Shown here: positions 22,038 to 32,278 of the stretch, in pieces
Position numbering within the stretch: position 1 is the first letter of the stretch
How the letters are laid out: each line of letters starts with the position of its first letter
Origin: Polytrichum commune
Lineage: Eukaryota; Streptophyta; Polytrichopsida; Polytrichales; Polytrichaceae
Length of the DNA: 64,000 nucleotides
Reading direction: 5' to 3'
Assembly: GCA_950295325.1 (NCBI GenBank)
Contig: OX485803.1
Coordinates: forward strand, 40,069,554 to 40,133,553
Notes under the pieces: generated by a model
Database searches by the model: none
What the model saw: only the letters and a program-made list of their open reading frames with translations
Told to the model about the DNA's origin: nothing
Position numbers and translations under genes: made by a program

Positions 22038-23074
22038 ATGGCGGCAACAATTATGCGGATGCAGGTGGCTTCTCCAAGTCAAGCTCTCGGAGCAGTCACT
22101 TTGGATGGACACGGATCCCGGTTCTTGAAGGCAGCCAATTCGAGAGTGCAGCTTGGGGCTCGCTTGGGCCTCAGGAGGTCTGTACGGTGCCAAGCGGGCG
22201 AGGAGCCGAAGAGCACGACCGAAACTCCAGCGGGTTTGGCAGGCTCCTTCGATCGGGCTACCAAGAAGACCATCACCAGAGAGGAGGTGTTGGAGAATCA
22301 GGCCACAAATGAGTCCGAGCAGAGGTCTGTGTTCGGTGCCAAGCCTACGCCTGGTGCGTTGTATCCCCGTCCCGAGGTCGAGCGTAGGCCCGAGACCGGC
22401 GACCGGTCACCATGGAGCGTTTTTGCTTTCGACGGTGCTGCACCTGAAACTATCAACGGCCGTCTGGTACGATTTCTTCCACGAGGCTGTTCGTAACTTT
22501 ACTATGAATGTCTTAAGACAATGAATTAGCGGTTGTTCCTTTGTAAACATCTCGATGTTTTTAGACACGACATTCATTTTGGCGGTTAGCGAAATCCAGA
22601 CATTTGTCTTACAATACTGTACGCTGAAGGAAATATTTATATCTATGGTACTTAGGTTGTGCAATCGGGAAACTTGCATGATGCTACAGAGCGGATTATC
22701 TATTGACACACAGCTGGTAAAATCGTTTTAATTTGCTTCTCATTTTGTAAATGCAGGCGATGGTAGGATTCGTATGGGCCATGGTGGTGGAGAAACTCAC
22801 GGGCCTCTCATCTATTGACCAAGTATTTGGTCCTAACGCCACTGGAATAGTGTGGTTCGTTGCTTCAGTCCAAATTTTGACATATGCATCTTTGGTTCCA
22901 ATTTTCAACGCAAAGGAGTCTACAGATGCGCGCAGCTTTGGCCCCTTCACAGCAAAGGCAGAAAGATGGAACGGGCGCGCAGCTATGATCGGTTTCTTCT
23001 CTCTCATAGTCACCGAATTATTCCTCCAGGGACCGATCCTTAAGCTGTTTTTCAATAGTCCAGTGCCATTCTAA
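22038..23074 (+). CDS. ELIP: Early light-induced protein (ELIP), chloroplast, two exons
   Basis: Exon 1 is 22038-22466 and exon 2 is 22757-23074. The intron starts GTACGA and ends ATGCAG, and the join is in phase 0, giving 248 residues. Residues 1 to about 50 are rich in A, S and R, as in a chloroplast transit peptide. Helix I (about 136-158) carries PETINGRLAMVGF and helix III (about 210-232) carries AERWNGRAAMIGF. These are the two generic light-harvesting motifs (ExxNGRxAMxGF) that ligate chlorophyll. Helix II (IVWFVASVQILTYASLVPIF) lies between them. ELIPs accumulate in thylakoids under high light or desiccation and are thought to bind freed pigment and limit photo-oxidation. The length fits a complete family member. 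The intron falls inside helix I, directly after NGRL. The start is the first ATG in frame and gives a normal transit peptide. Confidence 0.92.
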
Positions 23075-24812
23075 ATTGATGCCTTATATTTTCATCTCTT
23101 CAATTTTCGTGTAAATATTATACAAATTAGTGGAGTTGTATAGTGACAGAATTTGCATTGAGGCTATACTCTAGTTTCAACTCCCGATTCTTCGAAATTC
23201 AGAGATGTATATACAATTCGTACGGCTCTAGTGTACTGCTGAGAATTTTAGTTGAATGAGCTGCACTTTGGACAGCTTGAAATGAAATGTGGAAATTGTG
23301 GAATTCATTTGAAGATTATTATGTTGTCATCAAATCCTTGAATATTTTAATTGTTTATTCGCTTGCATACACGCTGATATATATAATCTGCTCAAAATTG
23401 TTCAATGGCGTTTGTTCTTACATATTATGTTGCAGAGAAAGATGGTGTTCTATGCTTAGCATTATGGATTTAGAGATGGATACAATACTTAACTACCCAA
23501 CAACCCTTCACACTTGTTCTTAAAAATTGAATGCTGTGCAGACAATTCGCATATCTGCTGGATAAATTAGTGCAAGTTCTGAATAAGATATATTGATTAC
23601 AATATTTTGTCTACTTAGTGTGGCTAACCATTTGGTGTTATGTGTTTCTATAAATTTTTACTGGCCTATTGAACTTTTCCAACGAAGATATATAATTATA
23701 GTAACTACTTTTGCTATTTGGGTAAAAAAAGATACTCTTAGTAAAACGTTATAGCGATGTATAACTCCAAATGCTAATCCACATTGATTAGACAAAATAG
23801 TATGGCCCACAACTCGTTACTACAATTAAATTGATGTTACACTTTATTTTCTTAGAGATTTTGTCGCTATATGTATGTATATATCGTAATGTGCTTTAAT
23901 TGTAAGCATTTCATTCCATTGCTAAAACATGCTTGCCATGAATCTTAATTTAAACTAAGATACAACAAATGATTAGAATTTAACATAGTGTATTAAATAT
24001 AATACTTCTAGGCACAATGAACATGTTATCTATTCTATAAACGCTAATGCCTATATGGATCAATATAGATGAACTATGTGAAGAATACAAATGCCTTGGA
24101 TCTATCCCCCCTTCCAAGTAGAATCATGGATAATATACTTGAGGTGGATGATGTTAAATCTTGAGCTTGAGCAAGCAGCCTATACCCATGTCCATGAGTA
24201 TATGTGTAGACCTGTTGTGATTTTTTTATGGGCAACCTGTAAAAAATGATCATTTCATAGGCTATTAGTAAAAATGTGAAAATATGCAATAAATATTGTG
24301 GAGAAAGGCTAAATTCGATAGAAGTGGCATGCTATAACCTTCAAATGGGGAGAGACCATATAAACCCATGAATTATTTGAGTGCACATGGATTATGAGGT
24401 TATGAATTATTAAAAACAACTCAGCTTCCAAGAATACGTAGAAAGCATAATTAGTAGAGCTTCATTTGACATTAGTAAGGAGTGACCTTCACAACATTTG
24501 AGTAATGCACACATGTTCATATTGAACTCCTTGAAGAGCTTCCCACATTGGTGGATTGAATCACCAAGAGATGTGCAGCACATGTGAGAGGAAGAACACG
24601 TGGTTTAGGATTAGGGTTTAGGGTTCAGAACAAATGATATCATGGGAAATCTATGGTATCATAACACGTGATCCATCTTCACATGTCAACCTCCCACTTG
24701 GCCTTCCTGAGCAACGTAACATATCCATGCACCAACAATTCAACAAGTGGCATAAGAAGAAGAAGAAGAAGAAGAAGAGACTCCACATATTGACACATGG
24801 ATTTGGGTGATC
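23075..24812. other. ELIP 3' region, then intergenic
   Basis: The first few hundred bases (TTTTCATCTCTTC, TGTAAATATT) are probably the ELIP 3' UTR. Beyond that there is AT-rich non-coding DNA. A block at about 24180-24360 resembles 47740-47965 (AAAATGTGAAAATATGCAAT). A GAA microsatellite lies at 24751-24778. Confidence 0.5.
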
Positions 24813-24887
24813 GAACCAACCCATACACTCGTTCCTTGTTGGATGCCTAAACCCTTGCCTCCAAGGAACGAGTGTACAGGTTGGTTC
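24813..24887. repeat. Short perfect-like hairpin (26-bp stem, 23-nt loop)
   Basis: GAACCAACCC...TCGTTCCTTG (24813-24838) pairs with CAAGGAACGA...GGTTGGTTC (24862-24887), with 24 of 26 positions matching. The size is that of a plant microRNA precursor stem or a small transposon end. No coding region is involved. Confidence 0.75.
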
Positions 24888-25899
24888 ACCTCATCCTTGA
24901 CACATGGCGCAATGTGAGGGTGTGGGTTGACTTCTATGATGGTTTGCATCAATGGCAAAACCTGTGATATAAGGGGAGAGAAATGTGACAATAAGAAGTG
25001 AGATTTGAACTAAGAACATCCGTTCCCTAGGGTTTGGGGATATTAGAGAGTAATGGGGCATTCCAACCTGACATTACTTAGAAGTAGTTTTAGTCTAAAA
25101 GTGGTTTTAGTTATCTAGGGTTCACACATACGGCTCTTTTTAGTGCCGAGCCTAGTTGGCAAATGATGTGGCATGGCTTAAAAGTGGAGGTTTTAAGCCT
25201 CAACCACCGACCCTCCCGTCGGTACCTAAACATGAGGCAAGAATATAGGAACTTTAAAAGTGTCGCCTCCCACCCTTGTGATTGGTTGCTTTTTAGTCTT
25301 AGCTATGAGGGCACGAGGAGCTTCATTAACAAAAACCGATGGTAAGATATGTGAGTAGTAAGGCATTTGGGGATGAGACAAAAACTACCCAACATTCATT
25401 GCTTGGTAGATAAAACAATGAACATGTGTGAAAGCTACTTAACTAAAACCTACTTGAAAATCTCTGGAGCAAGTTCTTGTAGGTGCATTGGGATAGTCGG
25501 ATGCCTCCGCTATAACCGAGGGAGCTTTACCCGGTTTTTAGGAAATACTTTGGATCTTAACTAAAGTCAGGTGGGAATGCCCCATAAGTGACATTACAGG
25601 GGTTGATATTACAGAGTTTAGGGTATAACAAACCTCATTGAAATCGATCGTATATGTAATAACCAAGTGGTTGACAACCTGTACCTGGTTTAAACTGGTG
25701 AGGTTGCCATGACTAGGAAAATTGGCACTGGTGCCATGGGCTGACATGTTGAATCACAACCCTCAGATATTTCACATTTTTAAATGTATTCTCTTGTGAT
25801 CTAGATGTTGAAGTAAAATTTTACGTAAAGAATGCACACTTTGTCGATCATACACATTATATCTTCTGGCTTCTGACACACTCCTTTGGTGGTCTACAC
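24888..25899. other. Intergenic, no clear gene
   Basis: Non-coding. A block at 24930-25065 resembles 2800-2985. The stretch directly upstream of 25900 may belong to the SET-domain pseudogene but cannot be read in one frame. Confidence 0.4.
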
Positions 25900-26628
25900 G
25901 TGGATGTTATCCTGGATTCTGACCAGAAAAATGCACAGTCGGTTGTATTCACCACTGACCGTTCCTATCAATCTGGAGAGCATGTCAGTTCTTCAACAGC
26001 CTTACGGTTGTTGAGGATCTTTTGTTATGATCCTGATCAACTTAAACCCAAACATGAAGCCACAATTGAGTGGTAAATACCAATTGAGTTGGTTTCTTGT
26101 GGATGCAGGTTTTCATTTCCGATCCTATGGGAAGAGGTCAAGCGGAGAACTTTTGATTGAGAGTAGTGGCTTCATCCCATCAGATCAGTCCAACCCTTCT
26201 GATTTTGTGGAGCTGGAATTGGCTCTTCATGACGAGGATCCACTGTATGAGGCCAAGCTAACAACCCTAAAGGGCCAGGGTCTCTCAAAGTATCCTTCCT
26301 TGGTTCTGTAGGCATCAATCCAATTGAGGGTTTTTGATCTGTCAAAGGTTAATCACAAGTTATGGCTGTTTGGTTTCAAAGAACAATGCAAGTGTAAGTG
26401 ATTTATTTTAAAGGGAGCGATATCTATCACATGTGTTTGTAGGTCAACGTGCATGGAGTATAAATTTCATAACCTTCTCTTGGTGAGCTCCAGATTTTCT
26501 TTTGATGTCGTTGAGAGTGGTAGGCCGCAGAGGTTTCCAATAAGAAAAAAGATGTTATGCTTGCCCAGTTGCTGGCATATGCTCGGTTAATTGTCATCCA
26601 GTCCATGAGTCGTACTCAAGTCTCAAAG
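25900..26628 (+). pseudogene. SET-domain methyltransferase (Rubisco LSMT-like), decayed fragment
   Basis: The frame from 25900 reads VDVILDSDQKNAQSVVFTTD, then RSYQSGEH. A likely intron (about 25983-26108, ending GGATGCAG) follows, then VFIS. A 5-bp insertion near 26120 shifts the frame, after which SYGKRSSGELLI and SNPSDFVELELALHDEDPLY can be read. This is the C-terminal SET motif (…VFISYGxKSNGELLLxYGFV…) and following linker of plastid Rubisco large-subunit methyltransferase-type proteins. A stop occurs at 26309-26311. A further piece, KKDVMLAQLLAYARLIVIQS, at about 26545-26628 may be the next exon. The N-terminal SET region is absent. Retained splice-site-like sequences argue for a duplicated genomic fragment rather than a retrocopy. 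Confidence 0.6.
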
Positions 26629-27404
26629 GTATCCAGTCCCATGTGCTGTCATTGTTAGGTATCCTATGGAATAGATAGAATGTGCTATTTCTTACATATC
26701 TATGCATGAAACACGTCAATTAACTAACCTCGTAGTGGCTCTTGGCATAATCTCCATTTTGATAGTAGAAAGGCTCATCCATTACAAAAGACACTGCTCT
26801 ATACTACCAGATTTGTGGACTTGTAAAATGAGGGCTGAAGTAGTTTAGAATGTAGAGAAAGTAGTGCCTAAAGTAAGCTAGTCAGTAAATCATAGGTTGG
26901 CTCGGTGATGTTTCTTGAAACAGATGTCTGACCGAGAATTCACGTTGAATTGACTGCAATAACAATGGTTGGTACTTGGCATGCTCAGATAGATGGTTGT
27001 GGGAGCAACAAAAGCAGGAGCTACTGCAAATAAGTTATGGCTTCTGACTTGGAAGGCGTAGTTCTTTCTGAAGATGAAAAGAATGCACATGAGAGGATCC
27101 TGGGATATACATTTGTTCAGTTTACTTGCTTTAAACTTTACACATAAATATTTGTTTCGTCTGACCAGATGTTAAATTTATTGGGATAATTCTGAAGGAT
27201 GTTAAGGAACTTCTAGCCCCATTGCATAGGCGAGTGGCAGCACTGACAGAAAGGTTTCAGTTTTGACAAGGTGTTGACTGTCCACCTATTAGGGTTAGTA
27301 AAAATATTCTATTCATAGCTCTATCTTTTCGTTCTACTATGAATCTTTTATTTCATTTTATTTTAGAACCTTCTTCCATCTTTCAACTCAATCACATTCT
27401 TCCA
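26629..27404. other. Intergenic; possible further debris of the SET-domain fragment
   Basis: A short readable segment at about 27170-27265 (KFIGIILKDVKELLAPLHRR) might be another exon of a decayed gene. I do not recognise the family. The rest is non-coding. Confidence 0.35.
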
Positions 27405-27915
27405 GTTGGAACTGTCTAATTCCAACTTGATTCATCCATCCCTTCTTCTGGTTGGAACTGTCTAATTCCAACTTGATTCATCCATCCCTTCTTCTAGTTG
27501 GAACTATTTGATTCCAACTTGATTCATCCATCCATTCTTCTAGTTAGAACTATCTAATTCCAACTTGATTCATCTATCCATTCTTCTAGTTGGAACTATC
27601 TAATTCCAACTTGATTCATCGATCCATTCTTCTAGTTGGAACTATCTAATTCCAACTTGATTCATCTATCCATTGAGAGTTGTCCAACTCAATGAATAGC
27701 ATCCAACTTTCGCTTTCTAAATTTGGAGTGGTTTAACTCCAGTGCACCTCATCCACAGTTGTCTAACTCTCATGCACATGTTCTCAATCGGGAATGATCT
27801 AATTCCAGTGCACTAAATGTGGAGTTGACTAACTCCAGTGCACGCGTTGTCAATCTGGAGTTGTCTAGCTCCAATTCATTCATCTTCGATTGGAAGGTGC
27901 CTTGCTCCCATCATC
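27405..27915 (+). repeat. Array of about 13 short inverted repeats (six 46-bp tandem units plus diverged units)
   Basis: Six units start at 27405, 27451, 27497, 27543, 27589 and 27635 (period 46). Each holds the hairpin GTTGGAA-ctrtcta-TTCCAAC followed by TTGATTCATC. From 27672 to 27915 spacing is irregular (about 25-50 bp). There the hairpins have different stems but a similar loop: TGGAGT-ggttta-ACTCCA, GGAAT-gatcta-ATTCC, TGGAGT-tgacta-ACTCCA, TGGAG-ttgtctag-CTCCA. Both arms change together. No reading frame persists. Not a CRISPR: the sequence is eukaryotic and there are no unique spacers. Confidence 0.85.
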
Positions 27916-28688
27916 CTCTGCTTACATACTAGCACATGTGGTTAGAATATTCAATCATGCATCAATATTTCTAGTTACATTACAATTTGTTGCTTGTATA
28001 TTGTGTACACTAGATGAATATGTTGAAACGCCTCTGATGGTGTAGAACATAACCCCTTTGTGTAAGTTTGAACAAGGCATATTTTCTATGTTATCCATTG
28101 TGTACCCAACGAGTGATGTGGCACAACCCAAGAGCTCATATAAGTCTAGAAGGTTGCAAGTTTTCACCCCTGAAGCCCGCATGAAGTCATGTCATAGGTT
28201 GTTTATGGACTTCAATTAACATATACAGGAGGGAATTTTATGTTTTCATAACATAAGAAATGCTCAATGAAGTATATGTTAACTTCATAGGTGGGAGCTT
28301 CTCTATAGTTTCGAAGGTTCTCCTACTACAAGGTTGTCATACCCTTACAAAAGTTTTATTGAGACAAATTAAGCTAGGTTTTGAAAAACTTCCACGTTTC
28401 TTAGCTAAGTTAAAGCCATCTATAGTATGCCCATCCAACATAAACCATAAGTAATAGGGTAGACGCTAAACCTCCCCCACGAACTTTCAGGGGATGTGAA
28501 TAGGAGCTGGGGCATGTGATCCAGCACCTCCAGGAAGCCCCCCAAAAAAATTAAAATTTGCAGATCTCAACCGAAATTTGTCGAACGCTTTGCCCAACTT
28601 TGAAAAATCAAATTGCCCTTGTATTCTTGAAGGCCGCATGTCCACATAACCCATATTGAGTGCGTTTCATTTTCAAGGTCCAAAATCT

Positions 28689-28719
<31 letters not shown>

Positions 28720-30312
28720 TCATTTCCACTGAGTAAATAAGCAATTGATTTGGGTTTCCTTTTCGAAGTGAAACTGTCAATAAGGCATGTAATTAACTTG
28801 GAAATCAAAAAAATTACAAAACCCTCATTTGCATTGAAGTTATAATATTTGTGACTTGCCATTGAAAGGGTCTTTGTCACTCTAAAATGGAACTAAAATT
28901 AATGTTTTGTTATTTTTAGTATGTTTCTTTTATGATAATTTAGTTAATACCTTCTACTTTCACAAAGTATTCATACCCATTCAAACGAATTAAGTGTGAT
29001 AGAATGTAATTAAGGGGGAGGCCAGGTACCCCTTTGTCCACATTTTGTTCCTAACTTCCTATCATGCATGTCCATCGCTTCAAGACAACCTTGGTGCCAA
29101 TATTTGTGTGGAAGGACACAACAAACAAGTATGGTCTATTAACTATTGAGGACTCTACAAGCGAGGCCTAGAAAGAAAAAACATGTTTTGCAACTACGGG
29201 ACAACCGCATAGGCTAAGGCCGTAAAGGTGAGCCTATGTACAAAGCGCTTGCGATATCAATAGTCAAGCATGACATGTCATTCATGATTGGTATGAGGGA
29301 CGATAATCTCGGGAGCTAGCCAAGGAGGTTGCCGACTCAAAAGTGTACTTGAAGGCCATTAAAGAATCCAAATTGAACACTTTGAAAGACAAGTGCAACG
29401 ATGCAAAGATGGATAGGGTGGACACAAACTACAATCCACAAACGCCATCAAGAACCTTGTCCGGGAGATTTTCCACATTGTGGTTGATGGATAGTACATC
29501 AAGGCACAGAAAATAAGTAATTCTCATGCCACCTCTTTGGGGCAGCACAGTGGATGTCACATTTTGGATTTTGGGGAGTGTTACATGTGCACATCAGCAA
29601 CAACTATGGAAGAGGTGGTTTTTGTAGTGACACGGGGCAAATTAAACTAGTGCAGGTCGTATGAAACATCATGATTGTATGTTTTGTCTTTTGTTTTGAT
29701 GACGATGGTTCTCCAAATGATTTGGTGATGATGACGTCATAGGTATTCACTCTATCATGAAAGGCACACAAAGCTATCCAAAAGGACCAAGAATATGGGT
29801 TACTAACCTATACAACCACGATGAGGTGGCACAAACATTGCAAACACATTGCAATTGTGAGACTCAATGCTTGTTCTGTGCGCCAGAGTGTGGTGATGAA
29901 TTAAATCCCTCCCCCAAGCAAAACATTGCATTACAATGCTATGCTTGATTGTTGTTTATGACTCTGAAGTGGAAGAAGGCCAGGAGTGAAACAGGTACAA
30001 ACTGTTCAAGACGTGGACAAAAATCCAATTCAAGCTGCCACTAGTCCTACCTGCATCGTGCTATGGTGATTCTTAGAATTGGGACCACCAAATGTGCCAT
30101 TTGAACCTAGAGGTTGCCAACACAAACATCGGTCTAGTATGTGTGCAAGCCTATCTTTCTATTTCGAAAAAAAATGTAGTCACATTCATTATGCTTAGTA
30201 AACTTTAGAGATCTTATGAGTAAACGTTTATAAAGCTTCTGCTTGTTAATGTGTGAAATGTGCAGAGGCACACCTAACAATATATATATATATATATATA
30301 TAGAAGTTCTAA
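27916..30312. other. Intergenic, no supported gene
   Basis: Non-coding. TA microsatellites lie at 28690-28710 and 30281-30301. At 29330-29480 a frame reads EVADSKVYLKAIKESKLNTL, but it has no recognised family and ends quickly, so I leave it unannotated. Confidence 0.45.
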
Positions 30313-30358
30313 AGGACTGAAGATCTGAAAGTCGCATGTTCAATTCAAGCTCACCGCA
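30313..30358 (+). pseudogene. tRNA-Phe 3'-half pseudogene
   Basis: GGACTGAAGATCTGAAAGTC and GCATGTTCAATTCAAGCTCACCGCA repeat the anticodon arm to acceptor end of the intact tRNA-Phe at 30582-30654 with several substitutions. The 5' half is replaced by a TA microsatellite. Downstream sequence (GGTTTTTTCTTCATATATGG, AAGTCGCTTC) also matches that downstream of the intact gene, so this is a decayed segmental duplicate. Confidence 0.8.
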
Positions 30359-30503
30359 CATGTGTTGGTTTTGGTTTTTTCTTCATATATGGGTTTAAGT
30401 CGCTTCTTAAGTCCAAGAGGCCTACGTGTAATCCACTATTACTTAGGTCTAGTGCGGTCTCCGTGGCACATCAATAACTTGTGGTGTCACGGCTCCCGGT
30501 TAT

Positions 30504-30575
30504 TCCGTAATAGTCTAGATGGTTAGGATACCTGGCTTTCACCCAGGCGACCCGGGTTCGAGTCCCGGTTACGGA
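30504..30575 (+). tRNA. tRNA-Glu (anticodon TTC)
   Basis: A 72-nt cloverleaf. Acceptor TCCGTAA pairs with TTACGGA. The anticodon loop CTTTCAC lies in a CCTGG / CCAGG stem. The T arm is CCGGGTTCGAGTCCCGG. A-box (TAGTCTAGATGG) and B-box (GGTTCGAGTCC) internal promoters are intact. This is the nuclear plant form, not the plastid tRNA-Glu. CCA is not encoded, as expected. Only TTT follows before the next tRNA. Confidence 0.95.
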
Positions 30576-30581
30576 ACCTTT

Positions 30582-30586
30582 GCGGG

Positions 30587-30629
<43 letters not shown>

Positions 30630-30654
30630 GCGTGTTCGATCCACGCTCACCGCA
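30582..30654 (+). tRNA. tRNA-Phe (anticodon GAA)
   Basis: A 73-nt cloverleaf. Acceptor GCGGGGA pairs with TCACCGC plus A73. D arm GCTCAGTTGGGAGAGC. Anticodon loop ACTGAAGAT in a CAGA / TCTG stem. T arm GCGTGTTCGATCCACGC. It matches the conserved plant nuclear tRNA-Phe. It starts 6 bp after tRNA-Glu. Confidence 0.97.
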
Positions 30655-30658
30655 TATG

Positions 30659-30676
30659 TTTTTTGGGTTTTTTCTT
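30659..30676 (+). terminator. Pol III terminator of the tRNA pair
   Basis: Two T runs (TTTTTT at 30659-30664 and again near 30669-30674) lie just past the tRNA-Phe end. None of this strength separates tRNA-Glu from tRNA-Phe. Confidence 0.75.
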
Positions 30677-30719
30677 GATTTATGAGGTGCAAGTCGCTTC
30701 GGAGGTGCAGGAGGCCACA

Positions 30720-32278
30720 ATGCAAATTGGATCAATAGTTTTGCAGCTATTCTGAGCGATTTGTGAATTTTTGAAGTGAGGACCATACAGATGTTTATTT
30801 TATGAGACTTAGAAGTGTATGTACTTAATGTTGACAGTTTTGAATTACAGCTTTTGCAGCTGTTTTGACATACTTATGAGTCTTCAAAGAGACGACACTT
30901 TGGTTTCTTCCTGTGCTTTGTAGAGTGCAAGGTGCTACTTAGGTACATTTTGGATTTTAAATTTCCCATGATTACTAGGGTCAAACATTCCTCTTTGAGT
31001 ACAAGATATCAAAATGCAAGTCATGCCCTAGTTATTGGAGCTGCTTTGAGTTATGATTTCTCAAAGTGAGGACCATTTTGGTTATTTTATCCCCTGTGAT
31101 TTTCAGAGTGCAGGATACTTCTTACACCGGAGATCATAGTGCAAGTTAAATCTTAGTTTGTATAGGCATGTGAGTGTAAGTTAAGGATTCTCATAGTGAG
31201 GACCGTATAGATCTGTATTTGTGAGTTTCATATACTTGTTGGTGACAGTTGTCGGGTACCTAGAACCGACTGCAAACTAGTTTTAGTGGCTACCACAAGG
31301 TCGGTATCATTTAGTTCTTGGTATTAGGAAATCATACGTTTTTGAAGACTGAAGTGCAAATTGAAATGCCAATGTCATATTCATGGTCAAAGATTGTGAA
31401 TGTGCCTTCTTTACCTGCTACAGAAACGGGAGCCATGGTTTGCATCTCTGCGTCAAGATGAGCCATAGCCCTGCATGACATTATGTCTCCATTTCGATAA
31501 TTTGGTTTGCGAAGAATGCTGTGGAAATAGCTGAGCTGGATGTGCATTCGGCTACAAAGCAGAGATCCGCAGGCGTACTTGTCTGGCAAGGTGAGTACTT
31601 CAAATGCGAATAAAACATCATACTTGAATTTTTGTTGGACGACCTGGTGATGATGTTTAGTTGCACATTTGTCTTTTGTTGCTGCTGACAAACCAAATGA
31701 GTTCAATCACAAAAGCTGTGTGCCCCCTAATGTGACTTATTGTCAAATGCAATCATGTAAAATCTGATGGGCCTTCTGTGGTCACTCTTTTCAATTGGAA
31801 TCCCATATTTAAGTGGTATATGGCAAAGTTTGTTATTAAAAGCGTCCAAGCATGTGTTACAATGACATCGGACTACATGCTCAAAATAGACACCATTCTA
31901 TGTGATCACTTAAAGAGAGAGAATCTTCTCTTTGAAATCTTATAGCTTTTGCAAATCAACTTCGATTCTGACACTTGAACTGACAATCTGATGATGCAGA
32001 GACTGAAGATGTTTGGACTCGTTGGATCAGGGCACTCCAGTATTCAACATATCCACTCATGCCTGAACTGAAAACGTAAATATTCCAAAGCCTATTGCAT
32101 TACTTTTTGTGTTACATAGAATTTCAGGTCTACCAACAACGATATCTACACCCCTTAACCGTTTTTAAAATTTGTTTTCGGGTATCTATTCATCTATCAA
32201 AATTATAAATATATGAATAATAAGATGAACACCAGAGATTGTTAGCGGGGAAGGCACAGCGGCAGCCACCACAACAGC
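30720..32278. other. Intergenic with degenerate direct repeats
   Basis: AAGTGAGGACCAT recurs at about 30773, 31058 and 31196, together with GCAAGT and GTGCAGGA/GTGCAAGG words shared with the tRNA-Phe downstream flank. This suggests an old local expansion. At 31500-31600 a frame (IAELDVHSATKQRSAGVLVW) ends at a GTGAGT donor-like site; the family is not recognised. Confidence 0.4.

Noticed and set aside
22079-22524. Alternative-frame ORFs over ELIP exon 1
   Set aside because: The ELIP frame has the transit peptide and helix I motif and splices in phase; the others are composition shadows.
24600-24625. AGGGTTTAGGGTT as telomere repeat
   Set aside because: Only about two units; too short to indicate an interstitial telomere.
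27405-27700. Regular 46-bp repeats resembling a CRISPR array
   Set aside because: The whole unit repeats with no unique spacers, the locus is plant nuclear DNA, and there are no cas genes.
29757-29948. Frame of 63 codons with several cysteines (CNCETQCLFCAPEC)
   Set aside because: The spacing suggested a zinc-binding motif, but the frame is short, isolated and lacks splice sites or homologous context.
30471-30786. Open frames on the minus strand across the tRNA region
   Set aside because: They are translations of the tRNA complements (for example the RNRDSNPGRLGESQV type of frame), a common artefact.
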